Below are positions 45,101-52,975 of a stretch of 64,000 nt of DNA, piece by piece. The DNA is from Symbiodinium natans. Lineage: Eukaryota; Sar; Dinophyceae; Suessiales; Symbiodiniaceae. Location: positions 124,001-188,000 of the forward strand of contig CAJNDS010002574.1 in the NCBI GenBank assembly GCA_905221605.1, in the 5' to 3' direction. How positions within the stretch are numbered: position 1 is the first letter of the stretch; each line of letters begins with the position of its first letter. The position numbers and the translations under genes are program-made. Below the pieces are notes generated by a model. That model was not told the origin of the DNA. It made no database searches and saw only the letters and a program-made list of their open reading frames with translations.

Positions 45101-48100
45101 CACGCGGTGCTTAGGTTGGGGAAAGGTCTTATTACCTAAAACCCCTAACTGGTAATTCCAGGGGAAACCCTTACCCTCTAGAACCAGATTCTTTTCCTCA
45201 ACCCAAGGCTTGGCGTTTCGGCGAATGGACCGGGTTGTCCACACTCCCTGTGCACTCATCAGGACATGCATGTCATTGCTGGTGGTTTTGGTCAAGAACA
45301 CTGCGCGGTGCCACTTGCGATCACCCTTGGCCTTTCCTCGCCTAAAACCCCAAACGGGCTCCCCGAACATGGCTAACTTACCCGAAAACCGGTACCCCGT
45401 GCAGCGCTCGAAGGCGGTTGCCCCGCCATGCACACCGAACCTGTTCAGGATGTAACTTGCATGCACATAGCTCCATGCCATCAACGGATGCTCAGGTCCG
45501 ATGGCTTCAGCGGCAAGGTCATATCGGGCTCGAACTTGATCCAACAGGACATTGGACAATCCTCTGATTAAGTCGACAGCTTTCTCAACATGTCCTTTGC
45601 TTGCGTGCGAATCCACTGGGGCATTTCGGATCAGGGTCTGAAATCCAAGACGGGTACGCACACCCACGATGAGGTCTTGCAAGGCCAGGGTAGATGGCTC
45701 GTTGTCTGTCTGAAGACACACGGAGTTGTGCCCTAGGTTCTGGATGAACCTCGTGAGCTCAACGGCAGTGAACCTCAAGTCCTCCTTTCCTTTGCTGGCA
45801 ACCGGCAAACCTAGCAACGAACCTGTTCCAGTATCATGGGCAACAAGGACGGTCAACTTGCGTTCATGACCACTCGGCTGCTCACTGCTCACACCCGTGT
45901 AGCAGTAGTCAAAGCTCACGACAGGGGTTGCACGATCGGGACTCAAGGGAATCTTCACATGCTTGTCCTCAAGACCTCTCATGCTCAAGCAGTGGCTGCA
46001 CCAAGGCATGTATGGCCAGTGCGTAAGCTCATGTAGACGCCTCTCGGCTTCGGAGGGTTCCTTGATGAGCCTCTGGCCTTCAGCCACTCTCATGCCTTCA
46101 CTCTCAACTGTCTGAGCAACCTCACTTCTCAAGGCGATGTTCTGTTTGTCGATGTAGCCACGCAACCGGTCGAGGCATCTTTGCTTGCTGCCTGAGACAG
46201 AGACACCAGCGGACTTGCAAGCTGCCCGGATGACAGACAAGGTTGACTGCAACGACAGCTCGACACCATCAAACACAAGTGTGCTTCGGCCACCGCGTGC
46301 CTCCTCAGACTCAACCGGGATCACTTCAACATCAGGTATGGGCTCAATCGATGGTTCAACGGAGACCGCTCCGGGCTCGGCATCATCGGGACCCAACTCA
46401 CTCATCTCATAGTCGGATCCCTCAGGGTCTGGCTCGACATAAGGTTGCAAACCGCTCCAGTTGATGAAGTGATCAAGGCGTCGATTCGGGACAAACTTCA
46501 TGTCTTCCGGGGCTTCATGTCCAGAGCTCAACATGCAGATGATTTCGCACTCACCATTGGGAAGCTCAGCCACCGGATCACCCAGTTCCCCCCATGCACG
46601 ACAGAACTCAAGCAGCAGCCACTCAGTTTGGCCTGTTCTGCATGGTTTTACAAGCGTGGTGCGACAGGGCCAACATCCGACGGGTGCAACAAGCGAAGGG
46701 TCAACGAAGTGCTTGCCTCGGCCACGATACAGCATCTGGCCTTGTTCCGTCATTTGCCACCCATATGTTGCCTCAGCCCTGCTGGCATCCACCTGAGCTT
46801 GCACGAACCTGACGTGATTGTTCTCGGGAGGAGGAGCTGGAGTGACCTCTTGCCCACCAACACGAAAGATGGACGCACGAACACACAACGAGTTCCCCCG
46901 GAAGCTCATTGGGACTTTCACTCCACTCTCATGCTCCATGCACATGTAGGGCTCTCGTTTCGGCCACCAACCTGAACGCATAAGCTTGCCTTTGCACAAC
47001 AAGGGCTGAGTCACTGGAGCAATGGCGCACACTTCCTTCCAGATGACAGGTTCACCTGTCTCATCATGTACGATGAACGAGACCTCTCTGAGATCCTGCA
47101 CCGCCAACGACTCACCCTGTGCATCACGCAGACCCAAACTGGCTGAACCATGGCTGGAGCCATATTGCCCATAGGACAGTGGAAGGCAGCTCACATCGGC
47201 TCCTGAGTCCAGTATGACATCAGTCATCTCAGCTTCCGATGGCACTGTGTCAAGCGATTGCACAGCACACACAAAGCACGAGGACTCCATGCATGGATCC
47301 CAACTCAAGCTGTGCACATCGGCGCTGTAACTCCACAGACCTTTCGCATCACTCTGGGACATGTCGAAAGTCTCAGGTCCTCCTTGCTCGGACAGACTCA
47401 GGTGCAAACTTTCCTGTTGGGCTCTCAGCTGGGGAGCCTCAGGCGGAATTGTCGGTTTTGCAGGCAAAACCCGAGATTCCGCCGCCCCAGGCTGAATTGT
47501 CGGTTTTTCAGGAAAAACCCGAGATTCCGCCTCTGCGGAACTGGGGCCCTGGGACTCACCTTTCAGGTCTTGCCGGGGACACTCAACGATGCAGCACAGG
47601 TCATTATGATGACACTCGGACACGCTGCACACATCACATAAAGGACCACCTGTGGGGACTGGATCGTCCCGGGCTTCAAGCTTGCTCAGCACTATGCTGA
47701 GAGCTGCAACGCACTCGAATCCAGGGCTGCTCAAGCACTCAACATCTACACAGGCAACGCTCGGGCTTGCTAAGGTCTCTACACCTGTGGGGCACTGGAT
47801 CGTCCGGGGCTTCAAGCTTGCATCGGCACATGTCACAGCACGCACATGTCCTCCTGCGAACCAGCTGGCGACGTCACACGGCTCGCCTCCAAGCTCGAAA
47901 ACTTGCACTTGCCTCACAGCGCCAGAAACGCTCGATGAGGCTCCAACATTGCTGGCACCGCTTGAAACTGTGTCATGCTGTGCACTGGCAGTGTCGGCAA
48001 CCTGATTCACGTGTTTGCCTCGGCTCTTTCCGCCCTTCGCCTGCCAACAGTCTTTCGCAAGATGTCCTGGCTTCTTGCAAATGTGGCACGAACGAGTTTC

Positions 48101-48270
48101 TTTCTGCTGCCCAGCCTTTGCCTGATTGGGATGTTGATTGCCTCCCTTGCCCTTCTTTCCTCCATCGCGGCCCTTTCCACCCGGCTTTCCTTTGGGATTC
48201 TGTTGCCTTTCATGCTGCCAATCCCCTTTCCTTTTCGATCCTTTCCTTTCCCGGCGCTCTTCTCATGTTT
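42104..48270 (-). CDS. pol: Inner element Pol polyprotein (zinc knuckle, PR, SAP-like, IN, RT, RNase H, membrane tail)
   Basis: Open from a TGA near 48270 to 42104, without an ATG at its beginning; from the GTG at 48010 it is 1,968 codons. Domains in order: zinc knuckle CHICKKPGHLAKDC (about 48035-48080); aspartic protease ILDSGADVSCLP (about 47200); SAP-like motif (46153-46281); integrase with HELTHWPYMPWCSHC, VSFDYCYTG, LQTDNEPS and GHVEKAVDL; reverse transcriptase with VGILALDIKDAFLCVPQ and IHVDDLCLVG; RNase H with VYCDADWSG, LSSTESEFYAL and MRTDNQSC. A tail of about 210 residues has three hydrophobic stretches and RCYHHASC ... PCAEC. It is in the -1 frame relative to gag. The protein makes and inserts element DNA. 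The first two-thirds fit Ty1/copia, but the SAP-like motif and tail are not standard. Confidence 0.94.
46153..46281 (-). other. SAP-like motif inside inner Pol
   Basis: LVFDGVELSLQ, then STLSVIRAACKSAGVSVSGS and KQRCLDRL. The spacing of hydrophobic residues and the GVSVSGSKxxxLxxRL turn resemble SAP motifs, which bind AT-rich DNA. The outer element has the equivalent stretch in the same position. Confidence 0.5.
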
Positions 48271-49260
48271 GCCCTTCCCTTTTGAAACACGATCAACATC
48301 CATCGGACCTCCCGTGTCACCACCAGGCGGTGGCCCCTGCGGACTGCTCCCAACACCCAAACTCTGCTGGATTTTGCTGGTGGACCAGCTGCTCGTCGTG
48401 ACTTCATACGACAACACAAACTGCTTGACCATCTCATACGTGGTGTCCTGGTTCATTTGCAGCTGTATGTGGTTTCTGAGGTGCGCAGGCAGAACCCGGA
48501 CAAGAGTGCCAAGCATGATGTCGGGAGATACGGCAAGGCCCGATACCCGCTCGTACTCCTGCGCTACCCGGTCGAGACCGTCGACCTGTTCGCGGATCGT
48601 CCGATCCTTGCTGAATGCTGGGAAGCTCATGATCGTGTTGAGAAGTGCTAGTCCCCTCACTTTTGACTTAGGGGAGTATATGTTGACTAGTTGGCGCCAG
48701 GTCTCCAGTCCGTTGCGGTTGGGGACTTGCCGGAGAAGGATCTTTGGTTTGTGAAGTAGAAGACTGCTGAGGATTGCATAAAGCCTCTGAGACCTTTCGG
48801 TGACATCTGGGGGCATAGCGGGGTTCTCAACCTGCAGGTTACGCTCTATGGTTTCCAAATCGCCTTCATATCGGGCATCTGCAAAGAAAAGCCATGCTTT
48901 GAATGCATGTGCCCAATCAAACCATGCTGAAAGGTCATAGTCATGAGACAAGCTCCCAAAACACGATGGTCTGTTGAGTATGCGGTTGGCGTCTGAGAAA
49001 CCTGCAGTCGATGATGAACCCTTGCTCTCCGAAGGACCAGCCTTCGCAGCTGAGGCCAAAACGGCCTGGCTGGCCATCTGCAAAGTGTCAAGCATCTTCT
49101 GAAACTCACCGGCACCAAGGACTATTTCCCTAGGACTGGCATTTGCAGCAGGTGAGGCTGCAACAGGAGAGAACGGGTTCCCCAACGGTGCTCCACCACC
49201 CTCGGCTCCCCTTTGACCTCCTACATCACTAAAGCTGTCATCATCATCTACATCTGCCAT
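48007..49260 (-). CDS. gag: Inner element Gag (capsid-like)
   Basis: 417 codons from ATG 49260. It starts acidic (MADVDDDDSFSD). The middle carries the copia-type capsid signature (RNGLETWRQLVNIYSP, LALLNTIMSF, QVDGLDRVAQEYERVSG, LPAHLRNHIQLQM) and then turns lysine/glycine-rich. The CCHC zinc knuckle is not in this frame but in the overlapping -1 pol frame, so full Gag-zinc-knuckle would need a frame change. Seven bases, AAAGGGG (48229-48223), fit the slip pattern. Gag packages element RNA. Confidence 0.9.
   Translation of the reverse strand: MADVDDDDSFSDVGGQRGAEGGGAPLGNPFSPVAASPAANASPREIVLGAGEFQKMLDTLQMASQAVLASAAKAGPSESKGSSSTAGFSDANRILNRPSCFGSLSHDYDLSAWFDWAHAFKAWLFFADARYEGDLETIERNLQVENPAMPPDVTERSQRLYAILSSLLLHKPKILLRQVPNRNGLETWRQLVNIYSPKSKVRGLALLNTIMSFPAFSKDRTIREQVDGLDRVAQEYERVSGLAVSPDIMLGTLVRVLPAHLRNHIQLQMNQDTTYEMVKQFVLSYEVTTSSWSTSKIQQSLGVGSSPQGPPPGGDTGGPMDVDRVSKGKGKHEKSAGKGKDRKGKGIGSMKGNRIPKESRVERAAMEERRAREAINIPIRQRLGSRKKLVRATFARSQDILRKTVGRRRAERAEANT
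48223..48229 (-). promoter_or_regulatory. Candidate -1 frameshift heptamer A_AAG_GGG
   Basis: In the gag frame the codons GGA AAG GGG ATT give the heptamer A AAG GGG. A one-base slip yields GAT TGG CAG CAT and joins the pol frame. It lies within the 260-base gag/pol overlap. A simple one-base mutation in this copy would look the same. Confidence 0.35.
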
Positions 49261-49266
49261 AACTGC

Positions 49267-49839
49267 TCAATCAAGGTCGATGGCAGTGTCCGCAGGCTCA
49301 CTTTGCAGGGGACAGGCAAATGCACACGCTGCCGCACTCGATGCACTGCTCGGTTCGGCACACAGATCAATGGGCTCTTCAAGGGTCGATTGAGGATTCA
49401 AGGAACTATCGAAAATTCCCAAGGCGTGGGACAGATGGCGCTCGAAGTCGGGTGCCTCCTCTTCCGTATGCACGAAAGCAGCTTGCACACTGTACGGGAT
49501 GCTATGCGAAGTGCAGATCTCAGCACCACCACACAAGAACTTCTCTTTCCACTCTTTCTCTCTCAAACACTTGCTGGCAAATTGAAAGACGTCGTTTGCG
49601 GAAAACAAAGTTGCAAGGCGGGCTTCGCAGGCTCGGTAGCTGGTTTCAAGGATACGGTAGAAGGACTCTTCGCTCCTGTAGCTTGGCTTAGGTCTGGAAA
49701 ACAGTTGTTCCTGATACACACTCAAGAGGTGCTCTCGCAGCAGCTCTACCCCCAGTGCAGAGGTCGTGGCTCCGAAGCTGCCTGTTCGAACACAATATGG
49801 CTCTTCCGCAAGGCTGCGGGAACTGCAAGCTACGGGCAC
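49267..49839 (-). CDS. Inner element leader frame upstream of gag, no ATG
   Basis: An open frame of 191 codons from a GTG directly after an in-frame TAG to a TGA two codons before the gag ATG, in the same frame as gag. It has no methionine codon. The outer element carries a recognisably related frame in the same place: shared features are (Y/E)QEQLF or REQLF, a KP.YR or KPENR step, RL...FS...V, AAFVH or VAFVH, and LQS....IDLD at the end. Conservation between diverged elements suggests it is translated, by a non-AUG start, by trans-splicing or as an N-terminal Gag extension. No domain is recognised. Confidence 0.6.
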   Translation of the reverse strand: MPVACSSRSLAEEPYCVRTGSFGATTSALGVELLREHLLSVYQEQLFSRPKPSYRSEESFYRILETSYRACEARLATLFSANDVFQFASKCLREKEWKEKFLCGGAEICTSHSIPYSVQAAFVHTEEEAPDFERHLSHALGIFDSSLNPQSTLEEPIDLCAEPSSASSAAACAFACPLQSEPADTAIDLD

Positions 49840-49935
49840 CTATCCTAGACCACAACCCTCAAACCACAGAAGCAAGCTCAACGCCTGGGCCCCTGAACTC
49901 AACCGAAGAACGTGTCTCGAAGCTTGGTCGGCCAA

Positions 49936-49947
49936 GCTCCGCTACCA
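49936..49947 (-). other. Inner element primer binding site (initiator-Met tRNA type)
   Basis: TGGTAGCGGAGC on the minus strand abuts the 5' LTR. It differs at one position from TGGTAGCAGAG, the usual complement of the initiator methionine tRNA 3' end. The outer element has the identical 12 bases at its own site. Confidence 0.75.
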
Positions 49948-50094
49948 TGAACCAACTCACGATCTTTTGCAACTCGATTCTGAGCCTGAATGTCGCATCA
50001 CGATCTCATTTCAAGATGCTACTCCTACAAGGTCCAAAAGTCACATTCTGTTCAAGCAAAATATGGTTCACGGTACGGGAGAAAATGTTGATCA
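49948..50094 (-). repeat. Inner element, 5' LTR (147 bp)
   Basis: Promoter-side LTR of the inner element, 146 of 147 bases identical to 41542-41688. No TATA-like box is obvious in it. Confidence 0.96.
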
Positions 50095-50099
50095 GAATT
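50095..50099. other. Target-site duplication of inner element (right copy)
   Basis: GAATT, matching 41537-41541. Confidence 0.95.
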
Positions 50100-50101
50100 T
50101 G

Positions 50102-50257
50102 TGGACCTTTCGACTGGACGTGGGAACTCTGCGGATCGCATGCTTGCACCTGAGGACCTTTCGACTGGACGTGGGAACTCTGTGGATCGCATGCTTGCAC
50201 CTGAGGACCTTTCGACTGGACGTGGGAACTCTGTGGATCGCATGCTTGCACCTGAGA
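50102..50257 (-). repeat. 51-bp tandem repeat coding QVQACDPQSSHVQSKGP x3
   Basis: Three units of exactly 51 bp, nearly identical at the DNA level, each coding a 17-residue unit after the protease of the outer element. The inner element inserted immediately beyond the last unit. Confidence 0.92.
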
Positions 50258-51384
50258 AACTGGGACCTCGGCCTTCTCGACGCGACGGATTTCAGCATCC
50301 ACTCCAAGGCTCATGCCTCGAAATGACATAGGAACATCAGCTCCTGAAGCATCGTGGTTCAGCCAGAAGCCCTGAGCATTTTGGCACGGAAACCAACCTT
50401 GCTTGATCAATCGACCCATGCTTATCAGCGGCTGCATTACGTCTGCGACTATGCATCTCTCACGGATGGTAACATGTCCATGGCTTGGGCTTTGCAAAAC
50501 GAAATCGACAATGCGCTCATCCCTCACCTGCATGCTGCCACCCTGAGCATCACGCACATGCATCACGCAATCTCCAGGGGAACTGACTCCACAAGATGCA
50601 AAGCTCAAGGGGATGCAAGAAACGTCAGCTCCAGAGTCGATGATCACTGAACAGGTGTTGCTGATTTGGGTCAGCGCTCGCACATGCTGTTCTTGGGTTG
50701 TGTTCGAACACCCAATCACTTCCCAGTCTGAGTCGCCATCTGTGGCATCCAATCGGAAATGCTGTGCATGAATCATTCGCACGAAAGGGTCATCACCTGA
50801 CAGGTCAAGCTGGCTCATGTCCATCACAAAAGGCTCGGCAATGACACGACGCACGGCTGTGGAGGCTTGGCTCGGGGCACTGCTATATGAAGGGCCGGCA
50901 CTGGTGGAGGTGCCGCTCACAGAAGCTCCGGAAGGCTGTGGGCCAGGCTGGCCTTGGGACTGCTCAACCTGGTTGACACGAGGGCGCCAGCAGTCTCTTG
51001 CATAGTGGCCAGGACGGCCACAGTTGTGGCATGTGGTGTTGGAGGACAGATTGCCCCCCTTCGGTGCATTGTTCTTGCCTTTCCTATCACCCTTGCCACC
51101 TTTGCCTGGATTCCTGTCGCCTTTGGCATTGTTGTAGCTCTGAGAATAACCTTTAGACTCTTTGCCTCCAGCCTTGCCACACTTGCCCTTGCTGTCATTG
51201 CCTTTTGGACCTTTTGAACCCTTAGGACCCTTAGGACCTTTGCCACCTTTGTACCCTTTAGGACCACCCTTAACTTGACCGATGTCCATTGGCTGCGGTT
51301 CCTGCTCGTGGGACTTCTTTTGCGCATACGAAGACTCGGTGCTGAAAAGGTTCGAAGGGCTCCACTTGAACTGCATGCGCTCAA

Positions 51385-52224
51385 ACGAAGGGCTGCCTCT
51401 CTGATCTCGTCGTAGGAGGAGGTCTCCGTCAGGACGGTGGACAGGTGGTTCCGCATCCCTCCTGAGATGCTCTTGAGGAGGGTCGAGGTTTTGAGGTCCT
51501 CCTCCAGCTTCTTGCCAGATGAACGCTCGTATTCCTCCATCACCCTCTCAAGATCCAGCAGCTGGGCAAGAAACGGCTCGTTGGTGCGAAACGGGTGCGT
51601 CTGAGTGAGGGCCGTGAGGATTCCAAGCGATCTTGCACGGCTCGACGGCTGAAAGAGCTGCATCAGCTGTCTCAAAGCCTCGTAGCCGTTCTGCGATGGA
51701 ACACGCTGGATCACTTGGAGCCCCCTGCCGCGCACCAGCCCTGAGAGCAACGCATACATGCGTTGACTTCTCTTCAAGGCTTCAGGATCGCTTATCCATC
51801 CAATCTCTGCAGTCGGAAACTGTTCGATCTTCTTCAGGTCCTCGGAGTAGGCCGTGTCCAGTGCCACCACATATTGTTTGAGTGACCACACCCACTGCAA
51901 CCACTGGGAGTGCTCCTCCTCTCTTGTTGTCGGCTTGAACGTATCGGGACGCGGAAGAATCCTGCTCATCTCACTCGACCCAAGTGCAGCCTTCGAAGAG
52001 CTGGCCTGTACTGCAGCCATTGCAGCATCGCTCGCAGCCTTTGTAGCCGCGGTCATCTGCTGCATCATCATCCTCAAATCGTCCACAGTTACGTAAACAC
52101 CTGGAGATCCTTGAGCTTGGCTTGACGGCGAAAAAGGATTTCCTTGATGCTGCGAGGGACCGGCTCCATTCTCTTGTAGCTCATCATCATCATCGTCATC
52201 AATAACTGGAAGCTGATCTGCCAT
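51385..52224 (-). pseudogene. Outer element: Gag capsid part
   Basis: Begins with ATG 52224 and an acidic N terminus (MADQLPVIDDDDDDE), then the capsid-like region (SQNGYEALRQLMQLFQPSS, RSLGILTALTQTHPF, LDLERVMEEYERSSGKK, SGGMRNHLSTVL). After about 280 codons the reading frame no longer matches the related inner Gag, and the continuing sequence is in the -1 frame from about 51385, consistent with loss of one T in a T run. Confidence 0.85.
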
Positions 52225-52249
52225 GTTCGAACAGTGAAAGATGCGATCT

Positions 52250-52766
52250 CACACAGTCAGGATTTCGGCTTTGTAAGGGGTACTCTGGCTCGTCCTGATC
52301 GAGGTCGATGGGGCTCGCTGCCGACTGCAGTTGAACACCCGAGAGTGTCCTGGCGTATTGGGCTCTGAAGTGATAGACCCCACAGACAGGTCTCGATCCA
52401 GGTTCTCGTGCTCCTGCTGCAGGTGCACGAAAGCAACTTGCGCTGCCCAGCTCAACGACTGCTCTTCGGCAGCCTCGAAACCAAACCAGGTAAAAGATTC
52501 GCGAAGGTTCTCGTTCTTCAAGCACTTACCACCAAATGCAAGAATGCAAGCACTTCTTCGACTGTCGAAAACTTTTCCAAGCGAAGTTCAAATGCTTCCT
52601 CGACCACAGACAACTGCTTCTCCCAGCTCGCTTGCCTTCGGTTTTCAGGCTTCACCCGAAGAAACAGCTGCTCTCTGTAAAACTCTCCAAGTTTGTCTTT
52701 GACAGCCTCAAGGCTTGCAGCAGTAGTCGTGGTTGGCTCTTCCCGTAAAGCCTGCCAACAAAGCAA
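52250..52766 (-). pseudogene. Outer element: leader frame upstream of gag (frameshifted)
   Basis: Related to the inner leader frame: REEPTTTTAASLEAV, FYREQLFLRVKPENRR and a segment with AAQVAFVHLQQEHENLD, ending LQSAASPIDLD. It is spread over at least three frames here, so it is broken, but the peptide similarity to the inner copy is easy to follow. It also lacks an ATG at its start. Confidence 0.55.
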
Positions 52767-52824
52767 AGGTGGTCCCTGAACTCAAACCGCCGAGGACACG
52801 TGTTTCGGAGTCTGGCTTTCCAGA

Positions 52825-52836
52825 GCTCCGCTACCA
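52825..52836 (-). other. Outer element primer binding site
   Basis: TGGTAGCGGAGC, identical to the site of the inner element and directly next to the 5' LTR. Confidence 0.75.
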
Positions 52837-52975
52837 TGTAAAAACGAACGGTCTTTTCCACACAAATTTGGGCCTGAATATCGCGTCGTTCGGCTCATGC
52901 AATGCACTCGTAGCAAAACATGAAAGACGTGTCAAAGCACTACAATATACAAGGGGATAACGTAAAAGTTCATCA
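52837..52975 (-). repeat. Outer element, 5' LTR (139 bp)
   Basis: Matches the 3' LTR apart from substitutions and one ~15-bp length difference. It is followed by the ACTGG duplication at 52976-52980. Confidence 0.92.

Larger units (their letters stand above)
41542..50094 (-). mobile_element. Inner Ty1/copia-type LTR retrotransposon, near-intact
   Basis: An 8,553-bp element inserted in the outer element just downstream of its protease region. LTRs of 147 bp (41542-41688 and 49948-50094) begin TGATCAAC and end TTCA on the minus strand and differ at one base (41547). There is a perfect GAATT duplication on both sides. A primer site, an upstream non-ATG frame, gag and a long open pol follow in order. 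Pol has no internal stop over its whole length, and the LTR identity points to recent insertion. Activity is possible but not shown. Confidence 0.96.
50095..51384 (-). pseudogene. Outer element: Gag C-terminal part, zinc knuckle and protease
   Basis: One frame carries a lysine/glycine/proline-rich low-complexity stretch (GPKGYKGGKGPKGPKG), zinc knuckle CHNCGRPGHYARDC, aspartic protease VIIDSGADVSCIP and, at the end, three copies of a 17-residue repeat. The frame is cut at 50095 by the inner element and continues at 41541. It is one base out of frame with the capsid part upstream. Confidence 0.85.
36830..52975 (-). mobile_element. Outer Ty1/copia-type LTR retrotransposon (decayed, split by a younger one)
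   Basis: Terminal repeats at 36830-36983 and 52837-52975 start TGATGAAC and end TTTACA on the minus strand. They are flanked by a perfect 5-bp duplication, ACTGG (36825-36829 and 52976-52980). A primer site lies just inside the 5' repeat and a purine tract just inside the 3' repeat. Removing the inner element leaves about 7.6 kb. The gene order gag, protease, integrase, reverse transcriptase, RNase H is that of copia elements. Lesions include a one-base shift in gag, a stop at 40863, frameshifts around 39.43-39.7 kb and 38.83 kb, and loss of the middle of RNase H. Confidence 0.93.

Noticed and set aside
42393-46975. Several long plus-strand open frames opposite the inner pol and gag
   Set aside because: They mirror the codon structure of the minus-strand polyprotein and carry no domain motifs of their own.
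49260-49269. Programmed readthrough of the TGA between leader frame and gag as a family rule
   Set aside because: In the outer element the leader runs past the gag start in a different frame, so the arrangement is not shared; kept only as a possibility for the inner copy.
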